The position numbers and the translations under genes are program-made. The notes below the pieces were generated by a model that was not told the DNA's origin, made no database searches, and saw only the letters and a program-made list of their open reading frames with translations. Positions 1-12,855 of a stretch of 64,000 nt of DNA are shown here, one piece after another. Numbering within the stretch: the stretch's first letter is position 1; each line of letters opens with the position of its first letter. This stretch comes from Cocos nucifera (lineage: Eukaryota > Streptophyta > Magnoliopsida > Arecales > Arecaceae), in contig QRFJ01002089.1 in assembly GCA_006176705.1 (NCBI GenBank), forward strand, positions 1-64,000, written 5' to 3'.

Positions 1-693
1 GAGAGATATAAGCTTCCAGGTGCCAACATAAGAATATCGAAACTGCTTCGCTAATGTTGGCTCACCTATAGGAGATGTTTGGTGAACAAGTCGCTGTGCA
101 GCAAATATCAAGTCAGAAATGAACTTTTTAAAGCGTAGAATGCGTATGGGCCTACAGTCCACGATCACTTGTCTGATAATGATCCAGAACATGAAAGAAG
201 TTTGAGAAAGCTGCGGTGTGCAGTTAGACTTTGGACGCTGCAGAAGATATTAATTTCCTGGCAATCCCTGACTGATACATATGGTGCCAATTTCATCATG
301 AATTACCCACATGCATAAACTTCAAAATTTCTTGGCCGAACTTAATGAATAGCTAGTTACGGTGTTGAGCTTTCTTGAAAGGTTCTAACGCTCAGTTCTG
401 CTATGGAATGGATTCTCAAAAGAAAATCTTATAGAAAGAAAAAGAGTACCTACAAAAAAAATAGAAGATGGAAAGGACAATGAAAGACAGAAAGGCAGAG
501 CGAAGAAAAGATACGATGTCAAAGAAAAGTGTTTTCCATTGCAACAGCGACGGCCCAACTGAATGCGAAACTATCCTACTTATCGGCCACCCTGAGAACA
601 AAAGAAGGTAAGGTCCTTCTGGACGGTAGCCTCATTATTGAGAAGAATGGGACTTAGACTTGTAGCAATTGGCTTTAGGACACAGTGGAAGAT
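1..693 (+). mobile_element. Copia element B: internal remnant (gag joined to internal-region end)
   Basis: This stretch matches the gag region of the better copy at 47400-48010: capsid part, lysine-rich linker and the start of the CCHC knuckle region. It then jumps at 638-642 to the last bases before the 3' LTR, which match 51085-51135. All of protease, integrase, RT and RNase H is therefore missing, about 3.06 kb compared with the better copy. The reading frame is broken many times and no gag protein can be made. The purine-rich stretch just before 694 (gtggaagat) is the expected polypurine tract. The 5' part of the element lies left of the window. Confidence 0.85.
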
Positions 694-3077
694 TGTTAGT
701 ATATGTGCCCTAGAAGTCCGAATATAATACTCGGCTGATACTTTAATACACTTCTAAGGGAAAATTATAATTTTGACTATAATTAATAAATTGAGTTATT
801 TTCTATCAACATTGTGTATTTAGTGTCTGTGACACATTCTCTTTGAGTTAATGGTAATGAATAATCAATAATTTTCAAGTAGTTGAAAATTTAAGATATG
901 AATAATCATTATTAAACTCCTAAAATGCTCCTGACCATAGGATCATCACGAGGATGGTGAATTGATCCAAGGTTGGTGTACAATCGCTTTTCTTTAGTAG
1001 ATGAGTCTTTGAATCTACGATATGGAGATACTGGAGCGAGCGTATTGGTCTCGTTAGAGAACGAGGGCACTGAGCGTGACCACCTCCGAGTAGTCATTTA
1101 GGGTGAGTCCTACTTATCGTGTCAATGGCTTGACTCGATGCTGCAGTAGTGTGTCGGTTCTTTGGACTTGAGATGCACGTAGTTCACCTTAAGGGTGTAT
1201 AGTTTGACTACAACATTACTCCGGTCTCCCTAGCCATATGGTACCCTGAGGTGTATGTTGGCTAGAGCATGTTCATTGTAAGGACAACTGGAATAGCATC
1301 AAATGGTAATCTATCTACCTCGGTGGTAGCGGAGCCAGCCCTATAATGATCATGAGAATCAAGTCCATGAAAGTCCATGCCATGGCAAGTGAAATAATAG
1401 AAAAAGTTTCTATTTAGATTTTCACATTGGGACCTTTGAAATAATACTGACTAACATCATATGACAGAGACTAAAGGGTTTGAGAGTTTACCTTAATCTA
1501 ATCTGATCAATGGCTTCAAAGATAGAAGAAACTTAAATCACAATAGGTAGCTGCACCAAGAGGTTTCGCAATTTCCAACTCTGATGGTTTGCCACCATAT
1601 ATTGCTAGGTTTCACTGATGGACTTTTGGGAGTAATTAGAAATGATTTAGATGATCGATCATTCTAGCTGTTCGAAATCAGAAGAGTTCTTGATCCATCA
1701 AAAGAAGTTTCGAATGATGTCAGATGATTAGAGATCATTGATATATTCATTACCATACAGAACTAAACCTAACTAGATCAACAAACAACAGAGTTTTATC
1801 TGGTGATCAATCAATTGAACTGATCCAGTTCAATTGAATCTAAATAAGATTCATATTAGTTCAAGAAAAATCGTGCTAGCACTCGATTGAACCTAACATT
1901 TTTCTTTACTATCATTAAATTAGTTGATCCTGACTGAGCCAGAAGGAGTTGTGCCTCATTTTAGAAGGCCTTCACTTTATCTGACTAGAGTTTGTCCAAG
2001 TTAGAAAAAGGGTTGTCTATATTTTGTAAGACAACCCTGCTTTTTTTGGTCACCTACCATATTCTCATCCTTTGACTTTGGCAAAAATTGACCTTTGGCT
2101 GCCGTCCAAATGTGACCATTGACACTGTTGATTCTGTCCACGTTCACCAACATATTTGGAGAGCTATGGGTGGGGGCTGTCCCCTTGCGCAGAAACCTGG
2201 CAAGGAGAGGGCGCATGCCACCCTTGTCATGTTTAGCCTCAAGCTGGAGGGACGCCTAGGAGTCCCTGTTGGATAGGGACTCCAATCTCCTTTTTGGATT
2301 TCAATTAGTATCCTTCTAAGAACCAACTTTGACTATGGTCTTAGACACGCCTCTAAGGAGGTATCCAGGGGACTCTATCCCAACCGAAATCAATTTAATC
2401 TGATTTCACAAAGAGTTATGATGGTTGGAAAAAATGAGACAGTTGGATCACGAGACAATCTATAAATAAGACCCTTGCGTCCAACTCAGATTGGATGATT
2501 TGTATGATATGGAAGAATTAAGAATCCCATGCCCCCAAGGCTATCTCTCTGCCTCTTCCTCCATGCCAAACCCACCTTTCTCCCTTTTCTCTCCACGTCC
2601 AAAGTGTTTTGGATTCTGGCTTGTGTGCGATCCAGATCAAAGAAAGGGCATTGAAGCTAGGAAGCTGCACTGCTGCATATGCACAACTGCTTGATTCTTC
2701 AGAAGAGTTTTTGAAAATCCTCCAGATCTGATCTTAGATCTAATTTTTTTGAGATGTGATAGAGAAAGAAGAGGATCTCCAGATCCAGTCCGAATGGATA
2801 TCGATAGAGGTCAGGCCACTTCTGGGCTAGATCCAGAACCTTCCCGCTGGATGCTACAGGATCATCAACGAATAATAGGATTACCCACTTCAGAATAAAT
2901 TAAATCTGATTAATTTATCTAATTTTAATTCATGTAATTTTTAAATAAAAAATAATTAGATTTAAAATATCTTAGATCTGAATCTAGATCAAAGAGAAAA
3001 ATTTTTGAAATATATCTCTTGATCACTGACCAAGATCCTGCAACGAACCTGATTCAAAAAAATCAGGATTTTTCTCA
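694..3077 (+). repeat. Copia element B: 3' LTR (Angela/BARE-like)
   Basis: The LTR starts with TGTTAG and the tract tatgtgccctagaag, which also begins the LTRs at 43012 and 51136, and ends in ..TCTCA at 3077. Its length of 2384 bp fits the other family members (2265-2388 bp). It contains the family's TATA region (tctataaataagaccc near 2459-2475). At its right edge the sequence changes at once to gag/protease sequence on the opposite strand, so element B was inserted into the older minus-strand element A. Its 5' LTR and the partner target duplication are outside the window. Confidence 0.85.
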
Positions 3078-3445
3078 CTGCCCTATCCTCAAGACCCTAC
3101 ATGGAAAGTGCACAGATGAGCACTAAAAACTAGAAGTCAAGCACCCAACTGGATGCCAGAAGAAACTATAAGGTTAGACCTCAATAACGAAGCATACCCT
3201 AGAAGGACCTTCCTTCTTATTCTTCAGGGTGGTTCAGGTAATTAGAGCAGTTTCGCTTTCTATTAGTGGCCATCGCCTGTTACAATGGAAATACTTTCCC
3301 TTTGGCAGTGACTTTATCCTCGTCTGCCTTTTCTTCTTTCTCTCCTTTCCACCTTTGCTTTTTTTCACAAACCTTCTTTTTCTTTCCCATAAGACTTTCT
3401 TTTGTGAAGAAGTCCATTCCATAGCCAAGAACTTGAAGCCTTTAG
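3078..3445 (-). pseudogene. Copia element A: 3' part of gag and start of protease (broken)
   Basis: Read on the minus strand this matches 47765-48100 of the better copy: the end of the capsid region, the lysine-rich linker, the zinc-knuckle region and the first protease segment. It is continuous with 5785-6382 once the solo LTR at 3446-5779 and one 5-bp duplication are removed. The left edge at 3077/3078 is where element B cut into it. Short insertions and deletions break the frame. The remainder of protease and the whole polymerase are not in the window. Confidence 0.8.
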
Positions 3446-5779
3446 TGAAGGGAAACATCCTGATTTTTCGTGTCCAGTTCGTCCCAGATCTTTGATTAGA
3501 TCAAGAGATATATTTCAAAATTTTTTCTCTTGATTTAATCAGATCTTGATATGTTCAAGATCTGATTACCTTATTAATTTAATAATAAAAATAAATTAAG
3601 TATAAATTAAATCTAATTTAATTTACACTTGTTTAGGGTAATCCTAATTACCCTGTAGATGATCCTGAATTGCAAGCGGAAGGTTCCTGGATCTTTAGCC
3701 ACGCAAGCACCTGGCCTCTACGGATCCACTTCGGTTAGATTTGGAAGATCTTCTTTCTCTTATCACACCTCCAAAAATTAGATCTTGGAATCTGATCTGG
3801 AGGATCTTCAAAACTCTTTTGAAGATCTGCCAGTCGTCCTTTTGCAGTAGCGCAGCCTTCTTGCTTTTGGTCCGCCCTTTCCTTGATCTGAATCGCACAA
3901 ACTAAAAATACCAAACCCTTTTGGGACGTTGGAGAAGCAAGGGGAGAAGAGAGTATGGCGTGAGAAGGAATGGAGAGAGGCAAGCCCCTGACGTGGGAAT
4001 TCTCTATTTGAATTCACTTTAGATTAGGGTTGGGCGCAGGGTCTTATTTATAGAACCTCTTGTGATTCCAACTCTCTTCTCTCAACCAATCACAACCCTT
4101 TGTTGAAATCAATCTAAATCTGATTGGTTGTTGAAAAAGAGACCCCGGATTCCCTCCTTAGAGGGGCGCCTAAGACCAGTCAACTGGATTCTTAGTAGAA
4201 CTGACTGCTGATTGGAAATCCTAAAGGGAAGGTGAGTCCTTGTCCAACAAGGACCCTTAGGCGGCCTCCTACTTGGGCTCACGCCACACCTTGGCGTGCG
4301 CCCTTCTCCTTGCCAGGTCTGGCAGGGAACAGGCCCCCATCAGCTCTCCAATAGGTGCATGAACAATGTGGTCAAAAGTCAAGAGGGTGAATGGTCAACC
4401 ATGTTTGACCAGTCAAAGGTAGACTTTTGACCAAAGTCAAAAGAAACAAGAAATGGCAGGTGACAAAAAATGGCAGGTAATTTTCTTACAAATAAGACAA
4501 CCGTATTCTGACTTGGACAACCTCCAGTCAGACCATATGAAGGCCTCTGATTGAGCACAAACTCCTTGGCTCAGTCAGGAACAAACTCATTTGTGATAGT
4601 AAAAGAAGAACGTTAGGTTCAATCGAGTGCTAGCACGATTTTCTTGAACCTAATTAATTTCTCAATTTTTTTCAGATTCAAATTTTGAACTAAGATCAGT
4701 TCAATTGATGATCACCAGATTCAAACCCTTGTTTTGTGTGACCCAGTTCAGGGTTCAGTTCTGTATGGTAATGGGATATGTCATGATCTCTATCATAGAC
4801 TCATCGAGACTCCTTTCGATGGATCAGAACTCTTCTGATTCGAACAGCTAGAATGATCGATCATCTAAATCATTCTAATTGCTCCCAAAATCCACCAGTG
4901 ACACCTAGTAGTATATGATGGCAACCATCAGAGCTGAATGCGAACTCTTGGTGCAGCTACCTGTGTGATTAAGTTTTTCTATCATGAGCCCCCGATCAGA
5001 TTAGGGGTTAAGGTGAACTCGTCAACCCTAGTCTCTGTCATATGATGTAATCATTTCGATTCGAGTCCAGTATGAAATCTAAATAGAAACTCTTTCTATT
5101 ATTTCACTCTGCCATGGCCATGGGCTTCAGGACTTGATTCTCATGATCATCATAGGGCTACTCCTCTACCACCGAGGTAGAATAGATCCCATCTTGATGC
5201 AATCCAGTTCCTACAATGAACATGTCACAGCCAACATACACCTCAGGGTTCCATATGGTCTAGGAACCCGAGTAATGTGTAGTCAAATTAACACCCTCAA
5301 GGTGAACTGCCGATGCATCTCAGGTCAAAGAACCAGACCACACTTGGCAGCATCGAGTCAGTCATTGACAGAAAGGTAGACTTCCTAATGACTACTCGAG
5401 GTGGTCACGCTCAGTGCCCTCGTTCTCTAACGAGTACCTATACACTCTCGCTCTGGTGTCTCCACACTAAATAGACTCAAGACTCATCTAAAAGAGAAGC
5501 GATCGTACACCAACCTTCCGGATCAATCCACATCCCGTGATGATCCTATGGTCGGGAGCTGTTTATGAGTTAATAATGATTATTCATTCTTAAATTTTCA
5601 AACTCTTGAAAATAGTGAATTATCATTACCATTAACTCAAAGGATGTATCAAGACACTAATAACACGTGTGTATAGAAATAACCATTTCATTAATTATAG
5701 TCAAAAATTATAATTTTGCCCCTAGAAGTGTATTACAAGTGTCAGCCAATTTTGGCTTCTAGGGCACATATATCTAACA
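3446..5779 (-). repeat. Solo Copia LTR inserted in gag of element A
   Basis: On the minus strand it starts TGTTAGATATATGTGCCC (5779 leftwards) and ends ..CCCTTCA (3446), 2334 bp. The five bases before it (3441-3445) and after it (5780-5784) are both TTTAG, an exact target-site duplication. The flanks join to a continuous gag sequence. No primer-binding site or internal region accompanies it, so this is a solo LTR left by LTR-LTR recombination of a full element that had inserted here. Confidence 0.93.
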
Positions 5780-6382
5780 TTTAGAACCTTTCATAGAAAG
5801 CTCAGCAGTGACCAGCATGTTCATTAATTCAACCAAAAAATTTTAAAGTTTATGCATATGATAATTCATGATGAATTGCCCATATGCATCAATCAAGGAT
5901 TGCAGAATAATATCATTCTGTAGATCCAAGTCTAACTTCACACCGAGCTTCTCAAGCTCTTTCAAGTTCTTGATCATCATCAAATAGTGATCTTGGATTG
6001 ACTGCCCATCATGCATCTTAGCCTTAAAAAATTATTTCGTGACTTGATATTTGGCTGCGCGACTCTGTTCACCAAACATCTTCTGCAGGTGAGCCAACAT
6101 TTGGCAAGCAGTCCCGATATTTTCATGTTGGTGCTGGAGCTCATCAGACATCGAGCTCAACATGTAATATCTGACCTTATTATCTTCGTCTATCCATTTT
6201 TTTAGAGACGCTCTCTGTTCAGTAGATGGACGGACTGGTAAGGTAGGAGGATCCTAATCCAAAATATGGGTTAACTTTTTGAAACCCAAAACGATTTTGT
6301 AGTTCCTAAGCCAATCTTTATAATTAGATCCGGTCAGTCTATGTGTGTTCAGAAAATGAGCCAATGGGTTGGATGCAGACAT
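5780..6382 (-). pseudogene. Copia element A: 5' part of gag (broken)
   Basis: The minus strand matches 47166-47760 of the better copy. The probable gag start codon is at 6382-6380, in a context equivalent to 47166. The region encodes the capsid-like domain of Copia gag (Retrotran_gag_2/UBN2 type), which packages element RNA in cytoplasmic particles. Frameshifts and stops are frequent, so it is a pseudogene. It is separated from its 3' part by the solo LTR. Confidence 0.8.
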
Positions 6383-8289
6383 TTTCGTATAGAGAGTCAA
6401 AGATTTTAGTTAGATACTATAATTATGACTTGACCAATTTATTTAGAGATTTTATTTTTAAACAAATTAGCTTTCACTATTTTCTCGGATTCCTACACTC
6501 CCTCTATAAAGAAAAAAAAAAAAATTTTGCCGGAAAAAAAAAATTTCCCCCTTCCCCCAATTTTAAATTTTTTTTTTAATGAAAAATTTCTAGTGGATGG
6601 TGCTCTCAGTGCGGTCTACCAACTGACTCATCACCTCACCTAATAGTTATTGGTGATGGGTTAGCCAATGAGTGAACAACTCTTGTTCAATGATTCTCTA
6701 ATCATGGTGCATCCAAACTTGGTCTCTAATTCATGAATCTTGTCGTATCCAAAATATTGATCCACTCCTTAATTAAGTCAGACCCACCATTTGCACAGAC
6801 TGGATTTCTAATTGAGTCTCTCATCGTATCCAAAATATTGAGCCTAACTCATCCTCCAGCCCATAGCATCCAATGCCTAATAGACATGGTTGCATCTTCC
6901 CAGTGCAACTGAGCCACTGTATCCAGTCGAGAATAATCAACCCCAGGAAGGGCCCGCACATCTATAATGGTGGAAGACCTCAGATTTAATCTTTTCTTAG
7001 GAAGAATTGATTTAGATCATATTAAACTAGACTTGTCATAGTCATAACAATTATGACTAACCTAGTGGCATGAGTTAGCTCGGATTATTGACCACCTCAA
7101 ATCAGAACTAAGTCGAGATATGGCTAGGTAAGTGAGATCGGTGAAAGGGATATGCCATTAACTCGTACAAGAACGCATTCAGATCGAGTAGCTCCCAATT
7201 AAAAATCAGTCGGTCGTATGTGCCAAACTTACCTTAGACACCAAAATATTGAGTCAAAACCAATTGGGTTAGCCTACAATCCAGACTCTAACCTCTGAGC
7301 CTAATTAGGTCTTGCTTGATCGTGACTCGATCTTGACCCAGACTTAATCCTATTAGGCTAGTCAATTTAAGCATTGTTGATCCCATCTAACCAACTCTTG
7401 ATTCAGTTTGATCAACCGCTTAGACCTAATTGAGCTACCAAGCCCGAACCCAGTATTATGAATATATCTTAGATCTAAAATTCTTAATTTTAGACCTAAT
7501 TAATATCCATAATCTTAATTCTTAATTAAGTAGGGTTCATAAATAAAATATGCACAATAAATTATAGGATTTTAGGATCTAGGGTTTTACAGAAAGTAAG
7601 TTTTGGATTTCTGATTAAGGACGAATGCGCAACACCCCTACACGTCATAAGAACATCCCATCAGATGGGAGGAGAGGACCTTTAAATCCTTCTTCATTCT
7701 TATGATCGAACGGCCAAGAGGAATGCCTTAATCAGGAACATGTGATACTATAAAACAGTTTTAGATCTATATCATATATCTCATATACAAATTGGATCTA
7801 ATCATGGCATATTTTGCATACATCTTATGTATCGAATCATGCATGTTTTTAGATCTAAATTATCTCATAATAATCTAAAAAATTATATTTAAATTGATCT
7901 TATCAAAATAAATTCTAATCAAGACAACTACGTAGAACTATTCTACAACTAGTCTAGACATGCATCAATCATATCTCATATGATGTTAAAATTAAATAAT
8001 TTTTATTTACTATTTTTTAGATGTTATTATAATAATTATAATATCAAAAAATAGTAAATAAATAGATCTAAAATATAATTTAATCAAATTAAATTAAAAA
8101 CATGAAAGACTATTCTATAGAACTATTCTATTTTCGAACTAGTCATGCATATTTTCTAATTTTAGATCCGAATTATTTAATTTTAATTTTTTTAATTTTA
8201 GATCTGATCACATCTCATGTGATATCTGAAATTACTTATTTTTTAATTAAAATAAATTTAAAATTAGATCTAAACACTTTAGAATCTTT
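6383..8289 (-). mobile_element. Copia element A: untranslated leader between primer site and gag
   Basis: About 1.9 kb of non-coding sequence matches 45309-47165 of the full copy base for base with scattered changes, in reverse orientation. It holds the same landmarks, such as the GGATACGGTGAGA-type motif copies and the region before gag. A homopolymer-rich disturbance lies at 6508-6580 (long A, C and T runs). No protein is supported here. Confidence 0.8.
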
Positions 8290-8301
8290 GCTCTGATACC
8301 A
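8290..8301 (-). promoter_or_regulatory. Primer-binding site of Copia element A
   Basis: On the minus strand the bases read TGGTATCAGAGC, complementary to the 3' end of initiator methionine tRNA, the usual primer for Copia minus-strand synthesis. It sits two bases from the LTR end at 8304, which fixes both the orientation and the LTR boundary. Confidence 0.92.
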
Positions 8302-8303
8302 GT

Positions 8304-10571
8304 TGAAGGAAAATTCTGATTTTTTGGACCATATTCGTTCAGATCTGATCGGATCAAGAGATATATTTCAAAATTTTTTTTCTTTAATCTAAATCAGATC
8401 TGAGATGTTTTAGATCTGATTATTATTATTATAATTATTAAAATAAAAAAAGATAAATTAAATTAAATTTAATTTACCTTGATGTAGGGTAATCCTATTA
8501 TTCATTGATGATCCTGTAAGCAGCGGAAGGTTCTGGATCTAGCTATGCAAGTGCCTGGCCTCTATCGATATCCACTCAAGTTGAATCTAGAGATCCTCTT
8601 CTTCTCTATCACGTCTCCAAAAATTAGATCTGAATCTGATTTGAAGAATCTTCAAAATACCTTTCAAAGATTAGCAATTATCCTTTGCAGCAGCGCAGCT
8701 TTCTAGCTTTCTGTCGCCTTTCTCTCGTCTGGATTGTACTAACTAAGATCACAAACTACTTTGGACATGGAGAGGAGAGGGAGAAGATGGACTTGGCATG
8801 GAGGAGGAAGAGAGAGGCAGCCTTGGGGTGTGGGGAATCCATGCTCTCTTTGAGTTGGGCGCAAGGTCTTATTTATAGACTATGTGTGATCCAACTCCTC
8901 TTCTTTCCAACCAATCACAACCCTTTATAAAATTAGATCTAAATCTGATTGATGGAAATAGAGTCCCTTTGATTCATCCTTAGATGGTGCCTAAGAACAG
9001 TCAAAGTTGGTTCTTAGGAGTCTAATCGGAATCCAAAAGGGAGATGGAGTCCCTGTCCAATAGGGACTCCTGGGCACCTCCAGTTTGGGCACACACCAAG
9101 GGTGGCGTGCGCCCTCCTCCTTGCCTGGTTCTGATAGGAGGATAGGCCCCCACCAGCTCTCCAATAGGTGCATGACACGTGGATAGAAGTCAAAGTGTCA
9201 ATGGTCAATATTTGACCAATCAAAGGTCAACTTTTGACTAAAGTCAAAGGACGAAAAATAGCAGGTGACCAAAAATGGTGGGTATTATCTTACAAAATAA
9301 GACAATCCTTTTTTGACCTGGACAGTCTTCAATCAGACCATGTGAAGGCCTCTGATCGAGCACAAACTTCTTTGACTCAATTAGGACAACTATTTATGAT
9401 AGTAAAAGAAGAATGTTAGGTTCAATTGAGTGCTAGCATGATTTCATTGAACCTAATTGAATCTCATTCAGATCAATTGAACTAAATCAGTTCAATTAAT
9501 GATCACCAGATTCAAATCCTTGTTTGTGTGACTTAGTTAGATTCAGTTCTGTATGATAATAGAATATGTCATGATCTCTATCATCGACATCATCGAAACT
9601 CCTTTCGATGGATCAAAACTCTTCTGATTCGAACAGCTAGAATGATTGATCATCTAAATCATTCTAATTGCTCCCAAAATCCATCAGTGACACCTAGCAG
9701 TATATGGTGGCAACCCATCAGAGCTGAATGCGAACCTCTTGGTGCAGCTACCTGTGTGATTAAGTTCTTCTATCTTGAGCTCCGATCAGATTAGGGTTAA
9801 GGTGAACTCATCAAACCCTAGTTTCTTTCATATGATGTGATCAATCGATTCAAGTCCGATGTGAAAACTTAAATAGAAACTCTTTCTATTATTTCACTCT
9901 ACCATGGCTATGGGCTTCTAGACTTGATTCTTATGATCATCATAAGGCTACTCCTCTACCACCAAGATAGATAGATTCCATCTTGATGCAATCCAGTTTC
10001 TACAATGAACATGCTATAGCCAACATACACCTCAAGATTTCGTATGGCTAAGAGACCGAGTTATGGTGTAGTCAAACTATAACACCCTCAAGGTGAACTG
10101 CCGATGCACCTCAGATCAAAGAACCAGACATACCACTACAGCATCGAGTCAGTCATTGACGAGAAGGTAGACTTCCTAATGACTACTCGAGATGGTCACG
10201 CTCAATGCCCTCGTTCTGTAACGAGTACCTGTACTCTCGCTCCGGTGTTTTCATACCATAGACTCAAGACTCATCTACTAAAGAGAAGCGATTATACACC
10301 AACCTTCCAGATCAAGCATCATTCTCATGATGATCTTATGGTTGGAAGCATTTTATGAGTTAATAATGATTATTCATGTCTTAAATTTTCAACTCTTGAA
10401 TATATGAATTATCATTACCATTAACTCAAAGAATGTATCACAGTCACTAAACACACATATGTGATAGAAAATAACATATTTTATTGATTATAATCAAAAT
10501 TATATTTTTGTCCCTAAAAGTATATTATAAGTGTCAGCCAATTCTGGCTTCTAGGGCACATATATCTAATA
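8304..10571 (-). repeat. Copia element A: 5' LTR
   Basis: On the minus strand the LTR runs from about 10571 (tattag, a decayed TGTTAG) to ..CCTTCA at 8304, 2268 bp. It is collinear with the LTR at 43012-45293. The TATA region is visible as ggtcttatttatagac on the plus strand near 8866-8880. The right flank (cagag) is the expected target duplication, but the partner lies outside the window. Similarity to a Gypsy LTR begins directly at 10572, so element A probably landed in an older Gypsy LTR. Confidence 0.88.
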
Positions 10572-10740
10572 CAGAGGATCCTATTTATAGATAGAGCCTA
10601 TAATAGATTGATAGTGACAGCTACAACAAAATGTCAGTTGGCCATTCGAACCACTCAGAGTTTATTATGGAGAGTGGATTATCGTTTATCATGACTTGTT
10701 GATCATTGGATATTATTTACCAAAGTTCGTACATGGGGTC
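10572..10740 (-). repeat. Fragment of a TAT-type Gypsy LTR
   Basis: The first roughly 150 bases resemble, in reverse orientation, part of the Gypsy LTR at 40600-40740. Shared landmarks in order are the TATA region (tctataaata against tatttatagat), a gcctgaaataaactgatag-like tract, and the tract around gagtttgttatgga. Similarity fades after about 10720. It therefore looks like a broken, minus-oriented LTR of the same Gypsy family, interrupted by Copia element A. Confidence 0.45.
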
Positions 10741-12473
10741 AGATGCTTCCAAGCTTAGTTGCAATCTATTTATGCCGAGATTAAGTCATTGGAGCTTAAG
10801 ATTGGACTGACTGAGCTTGAAGGTCGGCCTTTACATTGAGAGTGGCGAGTTTATGGGTTAGATTTCGATTTTGAACCTCGGTAGAATTGCCTTGCTAGCC
10901 TTTGGAAGCTTAGTCGCTTTCAAGGTCGGTCGAGGATCGATATTTGTGCTTTGGTCTGGAGAGCTTAAGGTCAGTAAGAAATAGCAGACTCTTCAACTAA
11001 GACCGCAGTCAAGCTATTTTGATGAAGTTCAGCCAGTATCCAAGGTCAGCCTAAAGTCAAAATAAGGGAGTACCGAGGTTTGATGCTTGTGAAGTGGTTG
11101 CTGCTTATTCCAGGTTGAAGATCGGGTTCATATTGGTGACGGGGTTTTTTTGATGACTCAAATTCATCTAGCTGAGATCCGCAGTATGGTTTAGGTTAGA
11201 TCTATCGTTCACCGAATTAAGTTGGAGACTTGAAGTAAAGGAGCTCGGCTAACATGCAAAATCAGGCATTGGTAGAAATTATTATTATTTTTGGGACAAA
11301 CTGTCTTCAGTTGAAGCTTTGAATTCAATCAAACTCGAAAGCCGATCTTCCAAAATTTGCCTGAACCAGAAGATCGATTTGATCGAAGCTCGGACTCGGT
11401 TGTCATAACTCCTGACGGCACCGTACCAAGATTGGAGTTTATCGGACTTCATCAGGAGCCATTTTATCCCCAACAACTCTCTTTCCACTCTTAAAACTGC
11501 TCTATAGTTTCCAATTGTACATCAAAATACATGGTGGCTTAATTACCTATCTCATTACTTTACAGATTAAATGTCTTCTTTACCGGGTTATCTCAATGTC
11601 ATGCAATCTAATAATAAAAAGGTATTAGAGCCAGACGAAGCAGACGTATAAAAAACGGTAGGGAAACGGCTTGCAAAAGTCCGCAGAGTGGTAGTCCCTC
11701 GAAAGCCTGAAATGCTATGTCGATTTGGTGTGATTTACTAGAGTTTTAGCCATGGATCACCACATCGGTCAGATCTCTTTGAAAAAGAAAAACATTAAAC
11801 GTGTAACACAATATTATTTTCTTTACGGAAACAGTGCTAGCTGCTATACTCGCACATATGTAAGGCTATATCCCTAAACATCTTAATAAGTAGCTGGCTA
11901 TATTTGGCACCTACATGGTCAACTCATGGGTTCAGTTTCTTATCATTCACCTAAAAAAAAATGATTGATCTTCTCCCATAATATCAATTATTAGATTATT
12001 TTAATCATAATATTTTAAATATTTTAAATTTTTTTATTTATTTATCTGCATGAATCTCGAAATGATTATTAAACGATTCGGCGCTGGATTCCCGTGAAAG
12101 AAGGTGTATCCTCCTTTTGTGTGAAAGATACAGCGCCTGTCCCAGATCTTCAGCCAATTACGTTGTGATTGCAGATAAATGGTGGCCAAATATCATATGG
12201 GGGTCTCCGTATTGCCTGCATCAGATTCAATTTGCACTGCATAAATTTCATGATGAATAACACGTCATGCCATTGCATTTTATCAATTTTCGATTGCGCT
12301 CTATCCACCATGCATTTGCTTTGGCATTTGTCCTGATTCACTTGCACCTTGTGCATGCAATAATTTTTCCATATGGGAGTGGGTTCCTATCGTGGAATTT
12401 GCTGCAGCCGTCCTATTGTAGCAGGAGAGATTCTTAGAGAAATGATCGCAAAAAATTTGGAGGTGGGCTTCTA
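10741..12473. other. Intergenic DNA, no gene recognised
   Basis: About 1.7 kb of mixed composition. The wording of 10800-11250 (cggtcg, gagcttaag, cgaggttt) resembles decayed Gypsy LTR DNA, but I cannot align it to another copy here. Short open frames (for example minus strand 11285-11488 and 12150-12356) have no recognisable motif. 11940-12060 is strongly AT-rich. I see no RNA gene and no conserved coding block. Confidence 0.4.
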
Positions 12474-12561
12474 TCATTGATGTTGTCGCAGCTGTACCAT
12501 TGCGACCGTAGATTTTCTTTTCGGGTAACGGGACAGTTGGAGAGGAAGCTTCATAGCTAAA

Positions 12562-12855
12562 TTGGAAGGTGCAGGGCCATCAGAAGGCTCCTTTGCTGAG
12601 AGCAAAAGAGGAACGAAAGGTTCTCCCAATAAAATTAGAGACATATCCCAGCTACCATTGCAGCTTCTCTTTTGTGGTCCAACGGGAGAAAAAGCTATTG
12701 GGAAGATAGCTGGTGACCGTAGCTCTTTCTTTATCACTCGAATTTATTGCGAAACTAATAAAGCTGCAGATTTAGTTGCAGCTTGTAGGACGAAGCATTT
12801 TGATTGGACTCTATGGGATACACATCTGTTCCTTTTCCGTTATATTATATTTTAA
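12562..12855 (+). pseudogene. Possible RNase-H-like fragment of a LINE-type element
   Basis: This open frame of 97 residues ends with a stretch reading RIYCETNKAADLVA, which resembles the block near the end of plant LINE-derived RNase H domains (REANxxADxLA). No other RNase H motif, no reverse transcriptase and no start signal can be seen upstream. It is best read as a small decayed fragment; chance similarity is possible. Confidence 0.3.

Noticed and set aside
2001..2326. Several short frames in the LTRs (also near 9000-9220, 42150-42370 and 44340-44570)
   Set aside because: They recur at the same LTR position in family copies with frame breaks and have no domain.
3446..5779. 3' LTR of Copia element A
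   Set aside because: It is flanked by TTTAG on both sides and gag continues beyond it, so it is an inserted solo LTR.
12474..12855. Intact host gene
   Set aside because: Only a short RNase-H-like tail resembles anything known, and upstream sequence has stops and no motif.
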